In this document: positions 25,337-37,697 of the stretch, piece by piece
How the letters are laid out: the number at the start of each line of letters is the position of its first letter
How positions within the stretch are numbered: position 1 is the stretch's first letter
Origin: Nymphaea colorata
Lineage: Eukaryota; Streptophyta; Magnoliopsida; Nymphaeales; Nymphaeaceae
Assembly: GCF_008831285.2 (NCBI RefSeq)
Contig: NC_045139.1
Coordinates: forward strand, 15,482,354-15,546,353
Length of the DNA stretch: 64,000 nucleotides
Reading direction: 5' to 3'
Notes under the pieces: model-generated
The model's input: the letters and a program-made list of their open reading frames with translations, nothing else
The model's database searches: none
What the model was told of the DNA's origin: nothing
Translations under genes and position numbers: made by a program

Positions 25337-28300
25337 GAAAGAGCCGACGGGAGGGATATCGGGCAACAAAGGACCTAACCCTAAATTCGATCCCTACCCT
25401 TCAGCTTACCCCAACGGAGCGACGCACAAGGCCGTAAAATGGCCGGAGCTCTCCGCAACCTCTCCGTCAGGAAATTCGCCGCCCCGGGATAGGCGGCAAA
25501 CGGGTGCCGTATTCGCCGGAGATCCCAGTCTGAATTTTCAAAATCCTGGCTCCGCGATCGCGGTTGAAGTAGGCTTTGGTTCCAAACGTCAGACTTAAGA
25601 AGTGACCTTCGTTTCCCTTTTGCTTCTCCTCCTTCCTCCGGCCCTCCCTGAACCGAGGCGTCCAGATTTTCACCGTTTATTTTTTCAGTAAATAAAATAT
25701 GCGCAGACGCAACGGTTGGTGAGACAGGGAAGGAAGGGGAGGGACGCCAAGGGGATTCGATTCGAGGGTTGGTGCTTGACTCCGGTGGGTCAAGGGTGTC
25801 GATGGTTGGTGCTTTGACTCGGAGTGGGTCAAAGGGCGTCCTAACAACTGTTCTGCTTCTCACGCTCCAGCCAGTTTCGAACTGGCTCCAGTTGTGCTGG
25901 GACCCATGCCTAAAGTTGGTCGCATAACTGGCTCAGCATGGTGAAAGAGAGTCGGGTTGGCGCACTAACTCGGGCTAGTCGGCTCGTTTGGGTGACATGC
26001 ACATACATTTATTATGAATTGTTTGGCAATAAAAATCGTATGTTACTTTGTATCTATCTCCAAAATTAACGCATATTTATAAAACACTTTTCAAAATGTT
26101 TTAAAAATCTACCTTAATTTTAGAATATATATATGTATATAGTAATTGTGATCAGGTGTTTAATAGTAAGAAGATTCTAAAGTACATTTTTAATAGTCCA
26201 TTATACGCAACACCATACGTTTGTTGCAAAAAAAGCACGATATGATCATAGATATTGTTTCTGTGTTTAAATAATAAATACAATTAAAGTCAATTTCCTA
26301 GAACAACACCATAACATTTTTAGGTATATTCTACACAATATATCATGAGAGTTGTTTGAAAAAGGGAATGGCGGCACTTACTTATATGAATATGTCACTT
26401 AGTTGCATGAATATGTCTCGATTTACGAAATAGTTTGATACTGTTTTCACCATCAAATGTCTGCTGGGCCTACTTTGGCAATGAAAACAATGACAAATTA
26501 CTTCATAAACTTGCTAGAAACATATTTATCAAACACTATGAAATCTACTCCAATATTTAATATGTTATCGAATGACCCTTTGAAAACACAAACTTTTAAA
26601 ATCATATTTAAGAATGTGATTTGGTTGATTATGTTACGTGCCTGTCTTATTAAACATATAAGACAAGTCATCGCGCACCAAACACTTGTTCGGACGTTGC
26701 ACTTTTTGATTTCTTGCAGTCATCTGTTGAATTATTTATTGCCAGCAAGGTTTTTGTTTGAACTTGAAAAAGCACAAAATCAATATCATATTACATGGCT
26801 GCCTAATCTTAGCTTGCTTGTCGGTAAGAAAAACTTAAATTATTTACTTTATGTGCAGTTGGGCAGGAAAACTTTACATGGCTTCTTTATTTATTTTTTT
26901 GGGTTTAATGTTTACTTAGAGGAGTTATACCTTTATGTGATGCCCCTAAGGTTCTGGCTTGCTTCAGAGACTCGGCGACATACAATTTTATCTCATATAA
27001 TATCGAACTTTTTCTCACTCATGAATGTTATTGTCTCATTATACATGGTCAATACGCAACCTTTAATGCATTGATGGGTATGGTGCACCTAATTGAGTGA
27101 GCGGTAAGTTACTCATTCAAATCTCAGTATGTCCATTTATTCGAAAAGTCAATGCCTGCGAAGACTGGGAGTAGAGAATTTGCTTGAAGGTTTTACTTTT
27201 CATATTAAGTCGCAAAGATGGTTTTCTCAAAATAATTAAACAAAAAAAAAACTTAATATTTACCAACTAAGTAGCGAGTCAAACATATGTACGTAGAATC
27301 AACAAAGATTAAAGAGTTGGACTTAAGAGAGGGGCAGAGTGAGAGAAAAAAAATGCCAATAAACATTAGTTATATAATTTTAAGTTTTTAAGCAACACAT
27401 ATATGTAAATTGAAATTGCCATGAAGTTTCAGTAAAAAAAAATAAACACTTTTTTTTATGCCTGTGTGGGCAATTCTCCACACCTGCCACCCCACTTGCT
27501 TAAACTTAAACATCTTTAAGTTGAAAAAAAAAAGTGGAATATTCAATAATAACTCCAAACGTGTTTATTCACTTATTGTCATAAGCCGTTAGCGGTTGGC
27601 AATAAACCGTTAGCGGTCGGCTTATCAACGTTGTTAGCAATCGACTCACTGATCAAATTAATGTCAACGGTAGCTGCTCAAAAATACAATTAATAAACGA
27701 ACCGATTAATGCAGCCACTAATGAAATCTCAGGGAAGAGAGTGGCAGTAGTACGGAACAAATAATTTTATATTGAACCGGTTTTCTTGGCAGGCATTGTA
27801 TATGTTAATTATCACGTTAATAATATTTATACACTCTAGTGATTTTAGAATGATTCAATGTTAAACTTTTAGGAGTTTGTATAAGGTTTTGGGTAACTAT
27901 AGCAATATGTTAATAAAAAGAGCTAAGACTATATAATTTCTTTATATATTTCAAAATAACAAACTACCATAAATACAAGTGGGTTTATAATGTAGATGTT
28001 TATAAATGTAAACAATCTCACGTTTTCTCCGTTTCTTGATATGCAAGATTGGTATGAAAAGATTACGAAATTTATTAAATGAATGAGATATAAAGTCCTA
28101 AAATATTTAATTTTAATTGTCCATTTTCTATTATTCCTTTTTCATATAGATTTTTACCATGTACTAGATAGCTCTAAAGGCGTTTGCTTTTCCAACATTT
28201 AATGCTAATCTGACTGTAATCCAAATCAGACATGATGTTCCAAAAAGCATCATCGAATCAGATCCGCGATCTATCGGTCGGACCAAGATGGCATCTAAGA

Positions 28301-28343
28301 TCCAATCTGTTCCATTGGCACCATTTGGAAGCAATATGATGGA

Positions 28344-28378
<35 letters not shown>

Positions 28379-28607
28379 CCAGTACAACATCTTGGACCCG
28401 ATACTACCAATAAATTTTCTTAATAAGATGAAGGTGCATTACCTTAAAGTTTGAGTTTGGATCCAGATTTCCAACCCGACCCGTTTAAATCTGGCGGTGC
28501 GTGAAGTTGAAGCTAATCTAAATCTTACTCAGCGCACGTGTGCAATCGGCAAACTCGTGTAGGTAATCTGCACCGTAGAGATTCGCGCAATCTGACGGTC
28601 GAGAATG
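25337..28607. other. Intergenic region between E2 and EF1A genes
   Basis: The E2 and EF1A genes are divergent across this AT-rich spacer. The GC-richer first 500 bp is probably the E2 promoter and 5' UTR; open frames there on both strands look like composition effects. Two CCGTTAGCGGT copies occur at about 27586 and 27608. A run of 30 T lies at 28346-28375. Confidence 0.5.
26457..27074 (+). other. Unusually long open frame, unidentified
   Basis: An ATG-started frame of 205 codons in about 36% GC DNA. The predicted protein is rich in Leu, Ile, Phe and Asn and partly hydrophobic, with no signal peptide, repeats or family motif that I recognise. A frame this long is unlikely by chance at this base composition, so it may be a decayed or unknown coding segment, perhaps from a transposon. 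I see no promoter, splice partners or homologue in the window. Confidence 0.2.
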
Positions 28608-28616
28608 AAACCCTAA
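28608..28616 (+). promoter_or_regulatory. Telo-box upstream of EF1A
   Basis: AAACCCTAA, the plant telo-box (interstitial telomere motif), is well known in promoters of EF1A and ribosomal protein genes, where it supports expression in dividing cells. It lies about 150 bp before the inferred leader-intron donor of the EF1A gene. Confidence 0.75.
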
Positions 28617-28757
28617 TGGAAGCGGGGTATTCATGGGGTTTTAATAGCGGGGAGGAGGGATCCTGGGACCTCCCTCTCTCCCCCTCTCTGCCCGCTTCTA
28701 CCTCGGCAGTTCGTCTCTGCATTCGTCGCAGGGTCGGGTGATCTCTGCAGCCAAAGG

Positions 28758-30530
28758 GTATAGCTCCTTCTCTCTTGCTCTCTTTTTCTCTCTCTATTAT
28801 GTTGTTGTTTCTGAAGACGTGGATCTCATATCTGTATTGATTCATCGTGTCTTTTCCTCTGACCTTGTTTCCGCCATCTTAATTCCTGAAATATATTGTT
28901 CCCTGAAGCGTTTTGTGAAGGATGTCGCTGGTTTGTTTTTATTAGACAGCTTGACATGGCGCTTGTGATCTTCTAGATTATCGGATCTAGTATCGCCTTT
29001 TGTTTGCGGTGTTTTTGGTGGTTGATTTTTGTTACTTCGACCTGCCAACGTGTTGTAGGGTTTGATTCCTAGGGATGGCTTCTTTGGCTTGTTTTTTTGT
29101 ACGGACATCGAGCATCTTGTTAGTATGCATATGGTTTTTGGTGTTTTTTCCAATTTGAGCTGCCGGACAGAAGCCTGGATGAAGAAAAGCTTCATCAGTT
29201 GTTGTTAGTTTTTTCCGTTCATGGCTGGGATTGAGTTTTGGGAGTTGGGACCTCAATGGGAAGGTCCCCTTGACTCAAGGCATTTAGTGCTTGGCTACAT
29301 GCAGTTGTTTTTATTAGTGTCTCATCTGTTCATATGTTTATGTCAATGTCAACAATTTGCGTGTCAAAGTATTTTTTGCCCTTTTGATAATCTATCTGCA
29401 AGTTTATGTTCCATTCTTCTTGTGTGCATACTTTATAGTTGCTTCATTAGTCTCGTCTGTAGGAACTTCACAGTCTCTGCATCGTTTTAGATGTTGGTTC
29501 CTTCAATTCACATGATATATTTGAATTTTAAAATCTGGTTGTTTCTAAACCCCTATTTTCTGGTAACCTTTGTTTCAATGGGAAAATTATGAGATATTCA
29601 TACTTTTGCAAAACGCCGGTTCCGCACGCCTTCTTGAGGAAAGATGCAGAGACCCATCGATCTTTAACTATTGTTATGATTTTTTAGAATTACTTTGTGA
29701 TTATTTGTTAAGTAAAATAATTGTACGAATCTGAATTCTTCCCCATTCAGAAGGCAACGAAATGTGAATATGAACGCTTTACCTTTTTTAATTTTAATAA
29801 GGAATAAGTGGAAGGAATTCTATGTCTAACGTATGAAAGTTGAGGGACCAGGTGTGACACAGGCTTCTCAATTGTATGATTTTTTGGTAGATCCATAACT
29901 TTTTTCTGATAGATGTGTGCTGGTGTGCTCCTTTTTCTGTTTTGTAGTAACAAAGTGCACTTTCATTCTTTCCTTTCTCCATCTGAAATTTTGGGTATTA
30001 GTTTTATTGAATGCGTTTTTAAATTGCGAATCAAGTTTTTGAGAAGCCGCTTGATTATAAATCCATGTTTGATTCTTGCAAGAAGCTGAATTTGCTCTTT
30101 CTATTTCCTCTTTCCGATCTTAGGTACTGCTTGTTGTTCATATGACCTGACACTGGAACAGTTTTGTGCATTTGTTTGTTACTTTTTTGGAATATATATT
30201 TGACAATGTGAAACGGGAATTTAAGAGACCCTTGGGGGCAACTGTGCAAGGAATCGTTTTATTTGCCAAAGTTACATGAATAGGCTATTTAGTAATTCTT
30301 CAATTTTTCATGGTGCTGTGGTAGCAGGACTAGTTGATATTGCAATTTATCTCCATGCCGGATGGTTTGCTGCTAATTTGGATTGGCAGAGAATCTGTGG
30401 CTCTTCTTTGATCTGTGTTAACGGGCTTTGTCATTGATGGGAACAAAACGTTGCCTTGTGTTTTATGTGTAGTTAATCTTTTACACATGCAATTAACATG
30501 CTATCGCGACTTACACAGGTCCTACATCAG
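28758..30530 (+). other. Probable EF1A leader intron
   Basis: Plant EF1A genes carry a long intron in the 5' UTR that boosts expression. Here a CT-rich leader (about 28660-28757) is followed by a donor-like AAAGG/GTATAG. A T-rich 1.8-kb stretch then ends at acceptor-like CACAG (30518) or ATCAG (30530), just before the ATG at 30537. Exact borders are inferred. No separate gene was seen inside. Confidence 0.65.
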
Positions 30531-30536
30531 TAAATC

Positions 30537-31971
30537 ATGGGTAAGGAGAAGGTTCACATTAACATCGTGGTCATTGGCCATGTCGACTCTGGCAAGTCCA
30601 CGACCACTGGCCATCTTATCTACAAGCTTGGAGGTATTGACAAGCGTGTCATTGAGCGATTTGAGAAGGAAGCTGCTGAAATGAACAAGAGGTCATTCAA
30701 GTACGCTTGGGTGCTTGACAAGCTCAAGGCTGAACGTGAACGTGGTATTACAATCGATATTGCACTCTGGAAGTTTGAGACCACAAAGTATTACTGCACT
30801 GTCATTGATGCTCCTGGCCATCGTGACTTCATCAAGAACATGATCACTGGAACTTCTCAGGCTGATTGTGCTGTCCTGATCATTGATTCCACAACTGGTG
30901 GTTTCGAGGCTGGTATCTCTAAGGATGGGCAGACCCGTGAACATGCCCTGCTTGCGTTCACCCTTGGTGTTAAGCAGATGATTTGCTGTTGTAACAAGGT
31001 AGATGAGTCTTTTTTTGTTACTTTTAGATTTTAAATAATCAGTGATTCTTTAATATTAGTTCCTTGATGATTTTACCTTTCATGTACAGATGGACGCCAC
31101 AACCCCCAAGTACTCAAAGGCTAGATACGATGAAATTGTTAAGGAGGTGTCCTCTTACCTAAAGAAGGTTGGGTACAACCCTGACAAGATCCCATTTGTC
31201 CCCATTTCTGGCTTTGAGGGTGACAATATGATCGAGCGATCCACCAACCTGGACTGGTACAAGGGTCCAACCCTCCTCGAGGCCCTTGATCTTATCAACG
31301 AGCCCAAGAGACCATCGGACAAGCCCCTCCGTCTTCCCCTCCAGGACGTGTACAAGATTGGTGGAATCGGTACAGTCCCTGTCGGCCGTGTTGAGACTGG
31401 AGTTCTCAAGCCAGGCATGGTTGTCACTTTTGGCCCTACTGGTCTTACTACTGAAGTCAAGTCCGTTGAGATGCACCATGAGGCTCTTCAGGAGGCTCTC
31501 CCCGGTGACAACGTCGGGTTCAACGTGAAGAATGTTGCTGTCAAGGATCTCAAGCGTGGGTTTGTTGCTTCCAACTCAAAGGACGATCCTGCCAAGGAAG
31601 CTGCCAACTTCACTTCTCAAGTCATTATCATGAACCACCCTGGGCAGATTGGAAACGGTTACGCCCCCGTGCTCGATTGTCACACCTCTCACATTGCTGT
31701 CAAGTTTGCCGAGATCCTGACCAAGATCGACAGGCGTTCCGGCAAAGAGCTCGAGAAGGAGCCCAAGTTCTTGAAGAACGGAGATGCGGGGTTTGTGAAG
31801 ATGATTCCGACCAAGCCCATGGTTGTGGAGACCTTCTCCGAATATCCACCATTGGGGCGTTTTGCCGTGCGTGACATGAGGCAGACTGTGGCTGTTGGTG
31901 TGATCAAGAGTGTAGAGAAGAAGGATCCTAGTGGTGCAAAGGTCACCAAGTCAGCTGCCAAGAAGAAATGA
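30537..31971 (+). CDS. EF1A: Translation elongation factor 1-alpha (eEF1A)
   Basis: GTPase that brings aminoacyl-tRNA to the ribosome in the cytosol. Exons 30537-30998 and 31090-31971 give 447 residues, the standard plant length. Visible G motifs: GHVDSGKS (14-21), [16 protein letters not shown] (91-95), and NKMD (153-156), which is split exactly between NK and MD by the 91-bp intron. Domains II and III follow ([38 protein letters not shown]), with the Lys-rich end SAAKKK. The gene is intact; it has a telo-box and a probable leader intron upstream. A 205-bp relic of a related copy lies about 6.7 kb away, on the other strand. Confidence 0.98.
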
Positions 31972-34048
31972 GTATCTCAGAGGGTAGAAGATGGCTGTTC
32001 TTGTTATCCTGCTGTTTTTTGTCGTTTGATAGTGTCGGGTGAGTGTGTAGGCGGTGATGTTTTCGGCAGCTCTGTGTTGATTAAGTTATTGTTCCTTTTC
32101 GGACGCAGCAGAATTGGGTGCTTGATAGGCGGTGGCGTTTGTCTTTCCTGTTCCGTTTTATTCATGTTATACTCCGCTCGTCGTTGGAGAACCTTGCTTT
32201 ACTTTTACAGTTTTGCAATTTAAGTTGTTAGTTGAGTTGCTAGCTTCTTCTCGAGTCTCCATTATTGTAAGAGACTTATCCTGTGATAGTTAAACAGTTT
32301 TTGAAATGTGTCGAGATCATATTTGCTTGCTATATGTTGGTTGTTTCTCCCTCAAAGTGCATTTCTCAGATAGCCTTTATATTGCGCGGAATTGGGTGCA
32401 ATTGCCATGTTGAATTCTCATTGGTACATCTCCTTTGGATTCGGAAGCTTTCAGGAAAAGAGGAACTGGAGATCCACTAGTCCACAAGGACGTTTGCATT
32501 TGAAGGTTGAAGCCAAACCTCCGCAGGTCGGACCTCAATCCGGAGGCATTTTCCGATCAATCAGGATTTGGTGGGCAGCTTGACCCATCTATGATGGGAC
32601 TCATCTTGCTGGATACGACTGGTCGGGAAGGTCATCGTGACGGCGAGGCGGTTTGCTTGTGCAGCCAACAGCCAACTTGGTCCTCGTCCCTTGAGAGATG
32701 CATCTCCACCTCAAATCTTTTCCACATTTGGATCCCCATGTCTGGTCTTTGACCATAACATTTTTTTTTTCAAAGCAAATCTTATTGTACTTTACACGTC
32801 TGATCATATGGCTATTCTATCTTTTGCTGGTGATTTATCAAAACTGCTTTTGTTATTTTTAATGGAAATTTCACTTTTCATGGAAAATTGATAAATAAAA
32901 TCGTAAAGTGAAAATTCTGTTAATATAAGAAAAAAACAACTTTTTTCAACACTATTTTCCACATTAAATCTCTTTTCACTATTTTAATTAACTGTCCTTT
33001 TCTCCAATTAACAAGTACTTCCAGCTTTTATCGGTATGCAAAATGCGGTCTAGAAAAACTAAGTTACCATCATTTTATATTTTCGATTAGATTTAGCATT
33101 ATTAAATAGAATCTGGTAAGCCATTTGGAGTGAATTGTGTTCCTTTAGAGGTCGTTTAAGAGCAAAGACAGTCTTATTAATTTGCTTAAAAAATTTAAGC
33201 ATATTCATTGGACACTAGAACTATTGTTTCAAGAACTAACTTTTAAGACCAATGTTCCTTCAATTTGCCTTCATATTTGACAAATATATGAAACAAATAC
33301 ATACTGTTGACAGTACATGAAAAAAAAAAAAACATAAAACGGGCCCATGGATAGTTTGTCAAAACAATAAGAGACTCGTACTTGAAATCTACAAACGCAT
33401 GAGTCTAACTTTCATTTTTAGTTGCCAAAAACTGGTCTTCTGAATGGCAATATTCTTGTTTCATATGCCCTAAGCTCTTCTACCTGCCGTTAGCATACGG
33501 TCTCTAAACAAGAAAAACTATTGGATATGAAAAGGAAAATTATGTTTTCACTCAACAATTATTATTCAGCAGGTTCATTTTGTTGGAAGAAAGAGTATTT
33601 AATCCTACCCACTCAACTTCTCATCCAAAGTATAAGGCATACTTTCAATGCTTAGAAGTGCTATCTTTGCCTTGCTTCCACTTAAACGTATACTTCGGAA
33701 CATTTTGCTACGAAACTTGTATATGTACATAATCGATGCTAATTTAACGAGAGTAAGTTATTTTGGTAGTTCTTTTGTGATAATTTCTAATATGGGACCC
33801 ATATTTTCATTTAATGGGATTGTAGAGGGATATAATAAACTAAAAATTAAATTGGATACCAATAGCTTAATAATGTGGACCCGATATACGAAATGCAATT
33901 CTCTGACCAGATTTGGAGAACCGACCCGGTCAATCAGATCCTGGTCCGGTCGGCTTTTGCCCCAACCATCATTTGCATAACTGACTCGGATCGGATATGT
34001 GATCTGAAAAATGCTCAAAGACCATACCCGACCCGCTTCCCAGCCTTT
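31972..34048. other. Spacer between EF1A and eS24 genes
   Basis: The first few hundred bp are the EF1A 3' UTR and flank. The rest is AT-rich. No gene or clear repeat was recognised. Confidence 0.5.
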
Positions 34049-34056
34049 TAGGGTTT
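34049..34056 (-). promoter_or_regulatory. Telo-box upstream of eS24
   Basis: TAGGGTTT on the plus strand is the reverse of AAACCCTA, the telo-box core found in most plant ribosomal protein promoters. It lies about 150 bp before the eS24 start codon. Confidence 0.7.
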
Positions 34057-34203
34057 TGATATCGTTTCTTTTATACGCGGATCGATCGCCTGCGAGTAGT
34101 CGGAGCGGAAGTGAGCCTCCTCTCTTTTCCGGAGATCTTCGCCGTAGGCGTCCCTGCACAAGTGATCGAGCTCCTCCCAATCTCCCTCTGAGGCTGCTTG
34201 ACA

Positions 34204-37200
34204 ATGGCTGACACGAAGGCGGTAACTATCCGTACGAGAAAGTTCATGACGAACAGGCTTCTCGCCCGGAAGCAATTCGTAAGCTCCTCCCCCTTCTTTT
34301 CTTGTTCTTCTTCCGGTTTCGTTTCTTTATATCGTGGTCTCCTTGTTTTTTTGTAACCCCTCCTTTTAGGTGATCGACGTCCTGCATCCCGGCAGAGCCA
34401 ATGTTTCCAAGGTATGTCACGTTTTATTTTTGACGGGTGAATTTGAGTTTCAATGGCTTTTCCTCGTGGTGACTGTGCGTATTAAAGTATTCGTGCTTTC
34501 CTTCTTTTTTGAAGGTCGAATTGAAGGAGAAATTGGGCAAGATGTACGACGTTCGTGACCCGAACACCATCTTCGTCTTCAAGTTCCGAACACACTTCGG
34601 AGGCGGAAAGTCGACGGGCTTCGGTTTGATCTACGATACCGTCGAGAACGCGAAGAAGTACGAGCCGAAGTATAGGCTTATAAGGGTATGTTTTTTCAAT
34701 ATCTTTTGTTCTCTTGGATGGATCGACCTTCAGTTACTGCTGCCTCATTCTCCCTTTTTGCTTCTTCTTCTTGTGCTACTTACTTCTAGTTGCTTCGTGT
34801 ACTCTATGATGCAATTGATGATTAGATTAAGAGAGGGGCTTATCATGCTTATTGGTTTTGGCTTTCCCTTGCCAAGCTCCTATGATTTCCTTCTATCAGA
34901 TTGTAGTGGGCAAGTATCCCAATCAATATATGCAGAGCTAAAGGAAAATGGTGGATGCTAGAGTACGAGTCTAATGAGTTTCATATTGCTCTTTCCCTTG
35001 ATATATCCGTCCACCAGGCTGGGGAAAGATCAGACTAATCTTATCTGAAACTTGTCCTGCTTATGAGAACGACTTTTTCACACTTGCTTCTGAATAGATG
35101 TGTGGGGCAAATGCCATTCTCTGTAGTCGGGCAGAATTTTAGAAAAATTTCGGCCTTCTTGCGAGAACGCGATTGCATGAATTTCATTGGAAAATAATAA
35201 ATAGCCAAGGTCAGGGGGTGGCTCCGTCTCTTTATCCATTGGGCGTTTAAGAAAAGCATTTGTAATTTTTGGCCTTGGAGCTTTGGATTATCTAGCTAGT
35301 TGATCTGTAATGGAACATGTGGCAAGTTATTTTTAGACGCTTAAGAAATACAACAGACTAGATTATGCCATGCGTGTATATGATTTTCATCTTTCCATCA
35401 TGGGGTAAAGCTACTGTCGTGAGCAGCATATGCAGCTATTACGGGGACAATGTTTTAGATATTGCCTAGGGGACTCCTTCTTGACCACTGAGTTTTATTT
35501 AGCTTGTGGAGGTAACGTCCTTTATCATTTAGTGTTTTCTTCCTTGCAAGTTGTCAGTTGATGATATCTCTAATTTTTTATGATTATCCTTGAAGTGATG
35601 ATATCGCTGCAACTGATCATTCAGGCCCTAGTTCCTAGTTCCTCTTAAAATTCTAACCAAAGGATGATAGGCTGTTGAAAGACATGATATTGTATGTCAA
35701 CATCATTTATGTATCATGCGCAGCTGGCCATTGCCAGATTGTTTTAAAGTGTGCATTCTGTTTGTTTCCTCTTCATGTTATTGGGTTTTACTATTTGTTT
35801 TTGTTTATTATTATGCATTAGATGCATTTGCCTGTCATTGCTGCAGAATTCTAGACATTTCAGCTGGTAGTATAATGCCTTTCTCCTATTATTGATGCTG
35901 TCACTTGTTGATAAATGTTTCTTGCAGTTCTTTTTAACATGAAATATTAGCTGTTTTTTTCCTTTTCCAAAATTTCTGAAAGGCAGATATCATATCAACT
36001 TCCTTAATTTTGTTCTGGATCGATGATAAAATGACAACTCCTAGTTGTTATGATGAATATATGATTGGAAACGAGTGAAAGAAGTGACGTGTTGCTTCCT
36101 TGTGTAAAATATTCATGTGAAAGTTAATCATATGGTTTATTGTATTGCGTAATATGGTCAATTGAATATCTATTCATGAATTCACCGAAATTATAAAACC
36201 AGTTGCTGCTATGTTTTTTCGTCAACCAATACCATGTGGTTGCTGTTGAGTACTAATAGAAGTTCATCCTTTGTTGCTAGTGGGTCTTATATTTTATGTT
36301 AAATGGAAAATTTTGTTTTAAGTTTTCATTTGCTCGTTTCTGTTCTTTCTCCTTGTTCCCTCAAAATTTTCTATTACCTTTGACTGTTACACCGGTGTAA
36401 TCGTAATTCTTTGAGATTCGCTCTTTTCAATTTCAAGAGTAAATGTTTAGCGTGCATGTTTGGTACCTGCCTTTTATGTTTACCTATTTTATCCTTTATT
36501 TTTTATTTTTCTATAATTTGTGGTCTCTGTTGATTTCATCCATGTTTTCATTCTTATGTGATTGGATGTTTTTGTGATTCTTGCTCTGCAGCTTCACAAA
36601 ATAAATCTATGTCACATGGGTGCCCGTACGATACGGGTACTGGGACACCTCAATTTTCAAAAATTTGGACACGCCGACAGGGCGAATTTAATATTCTCAA
36701 AAATGATAAAATGAAAAAAAAATTAAATTAATAGTTCACTCTTACAATCTTGTAAGAAAGTTTGTTTTATCACAAAAGTGCTGAGTATTTGAAATGATTG
36801 TTCATGGAAATAATTGGATGCATGACAAAAAATGATAAAATGAAAAAAAAACATTAAATTAATAACTTTTATTTTTTGGCGTGTCCCAGCAGTGTCCCGT
36901 GTCCAGATCCGCGTGTCGACATGGGTACGTGGGCAGTTTAGCCGTGTCTGTGTGTCATAGAAATAAATAGTTTTTGTCAAGAGTTGTGAGACTTTAGCCT
37001 GTTCTTCTGGGTTGAGTTGTGATCTTCCCCGAATGTATGTGGACTTTAGCCTGTTCTTCAGGGACCAATGAAGAAGTGATTCTGTGTCTTTCTGGTTCCT
37101 TGCTGCATGTTCATTTGTGATAATTTTGATTTGGCGTCTTCAGCTTGATTCATTTTGTGTGGCTCAACAGACATGTTGTGTCATAATGTATTTTTTTTTC

Positions 37201-37697
37201 ATGTCACTTGGGAAAGGAAAATTCTGCTGTACTCTTACAACTTACAAGTTGCATCTTGGTGGCTATAGCGCTGTAGGAAGTGTTAATGTTTGTTCAAATA
37301 GTCTTTTCTTTTCTGAGCATTGCGTTTTGAAGGTGCACTTTTATTAATATCTACTGCCTATAATAATGTCTTATTTGCTTGAGTGTGATGCTGATGAGAA
37401 AAGGTTGTTTGGAGTCTTTAGACTGAGCTAGCATATTTCTGTTTTTCTGAAGCATTCTTTGCTGATTAAACTCATCTCGTTCTGTAGAATGGGCTGGCTA
37501 CAAAGGTGGAGAAATCTAGGAAGCAAATGAAGGAAAGGAAAAACAGATCCAAGAAAGTCCGTGGTGTCAAGAAGGTACAAAATGATCAATATTTTTGGCT
37601 TTCCAATTACCTTTCTTACAGTTATTCTCACATCCTAATGTTGTGTATTCTTTAGACGAAGGCTGGAGATGCAGCTAAAGCCGGAAAGAAGAAGTGA
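34204..37697 (+). CDS. RPS24: Ribosomal protein eS24
   Basis: Component of the cytosolic 40S subunit. Five exons, 34204-34278, 34370-34411, 34515-34685, 37488-37574 and 37656-37697, give 138 residues, close to the usual plant length. The sequence matches the family throughout: [65 protein letters not shown], and a basic C-terminus ([15 protein letters not shown]). All junctions are GT..AG and in frame. Intron 3 is 2.8 kb and holds a hAT-like MITE. A telo-box lies upstream. Confidence 0.97.
36607..36960. mobile_element. hAT-like MITE in eS24 intron 3
   Basis: A 354-bp element begins CTATGTCACA and ends TGTGTCATAG, so its 10-bp terminal inverted repeats differ at one base. It is flanked by an exact 8-bp direct repeat, AAATAAAT (36599-36606 and 36961-36968), the target duplication length of hAT transposons. 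Inside, GGACAC/GTGTCC motifs repeat near both ends, like hAT subterminal transposase sites, and the middle is AT-rich. It has no coding capacity and is therefore non-autonomous. Confidence 0.85.

Noticed and set aside
25381-25863. 160-codon minus-strand frame upstream of the E2 gene
   Set aside because: It lies in the GC-rich 5' flank, overlaps an open frame on the other strand, has low-complexity composition and matches no family. Probably promoter and 5' UTR.
27083-27125. tRNA-like stretch (CATTCAAATCTCAG) suggesting a SINE head
   Set aside because: The A box is poor and no poly-A tail or target duplication was found.
30693-31961. Long antisense frames across the EF1A exons
   Set aside because: They mirror a highly biased coding sequence and carry no family motif.
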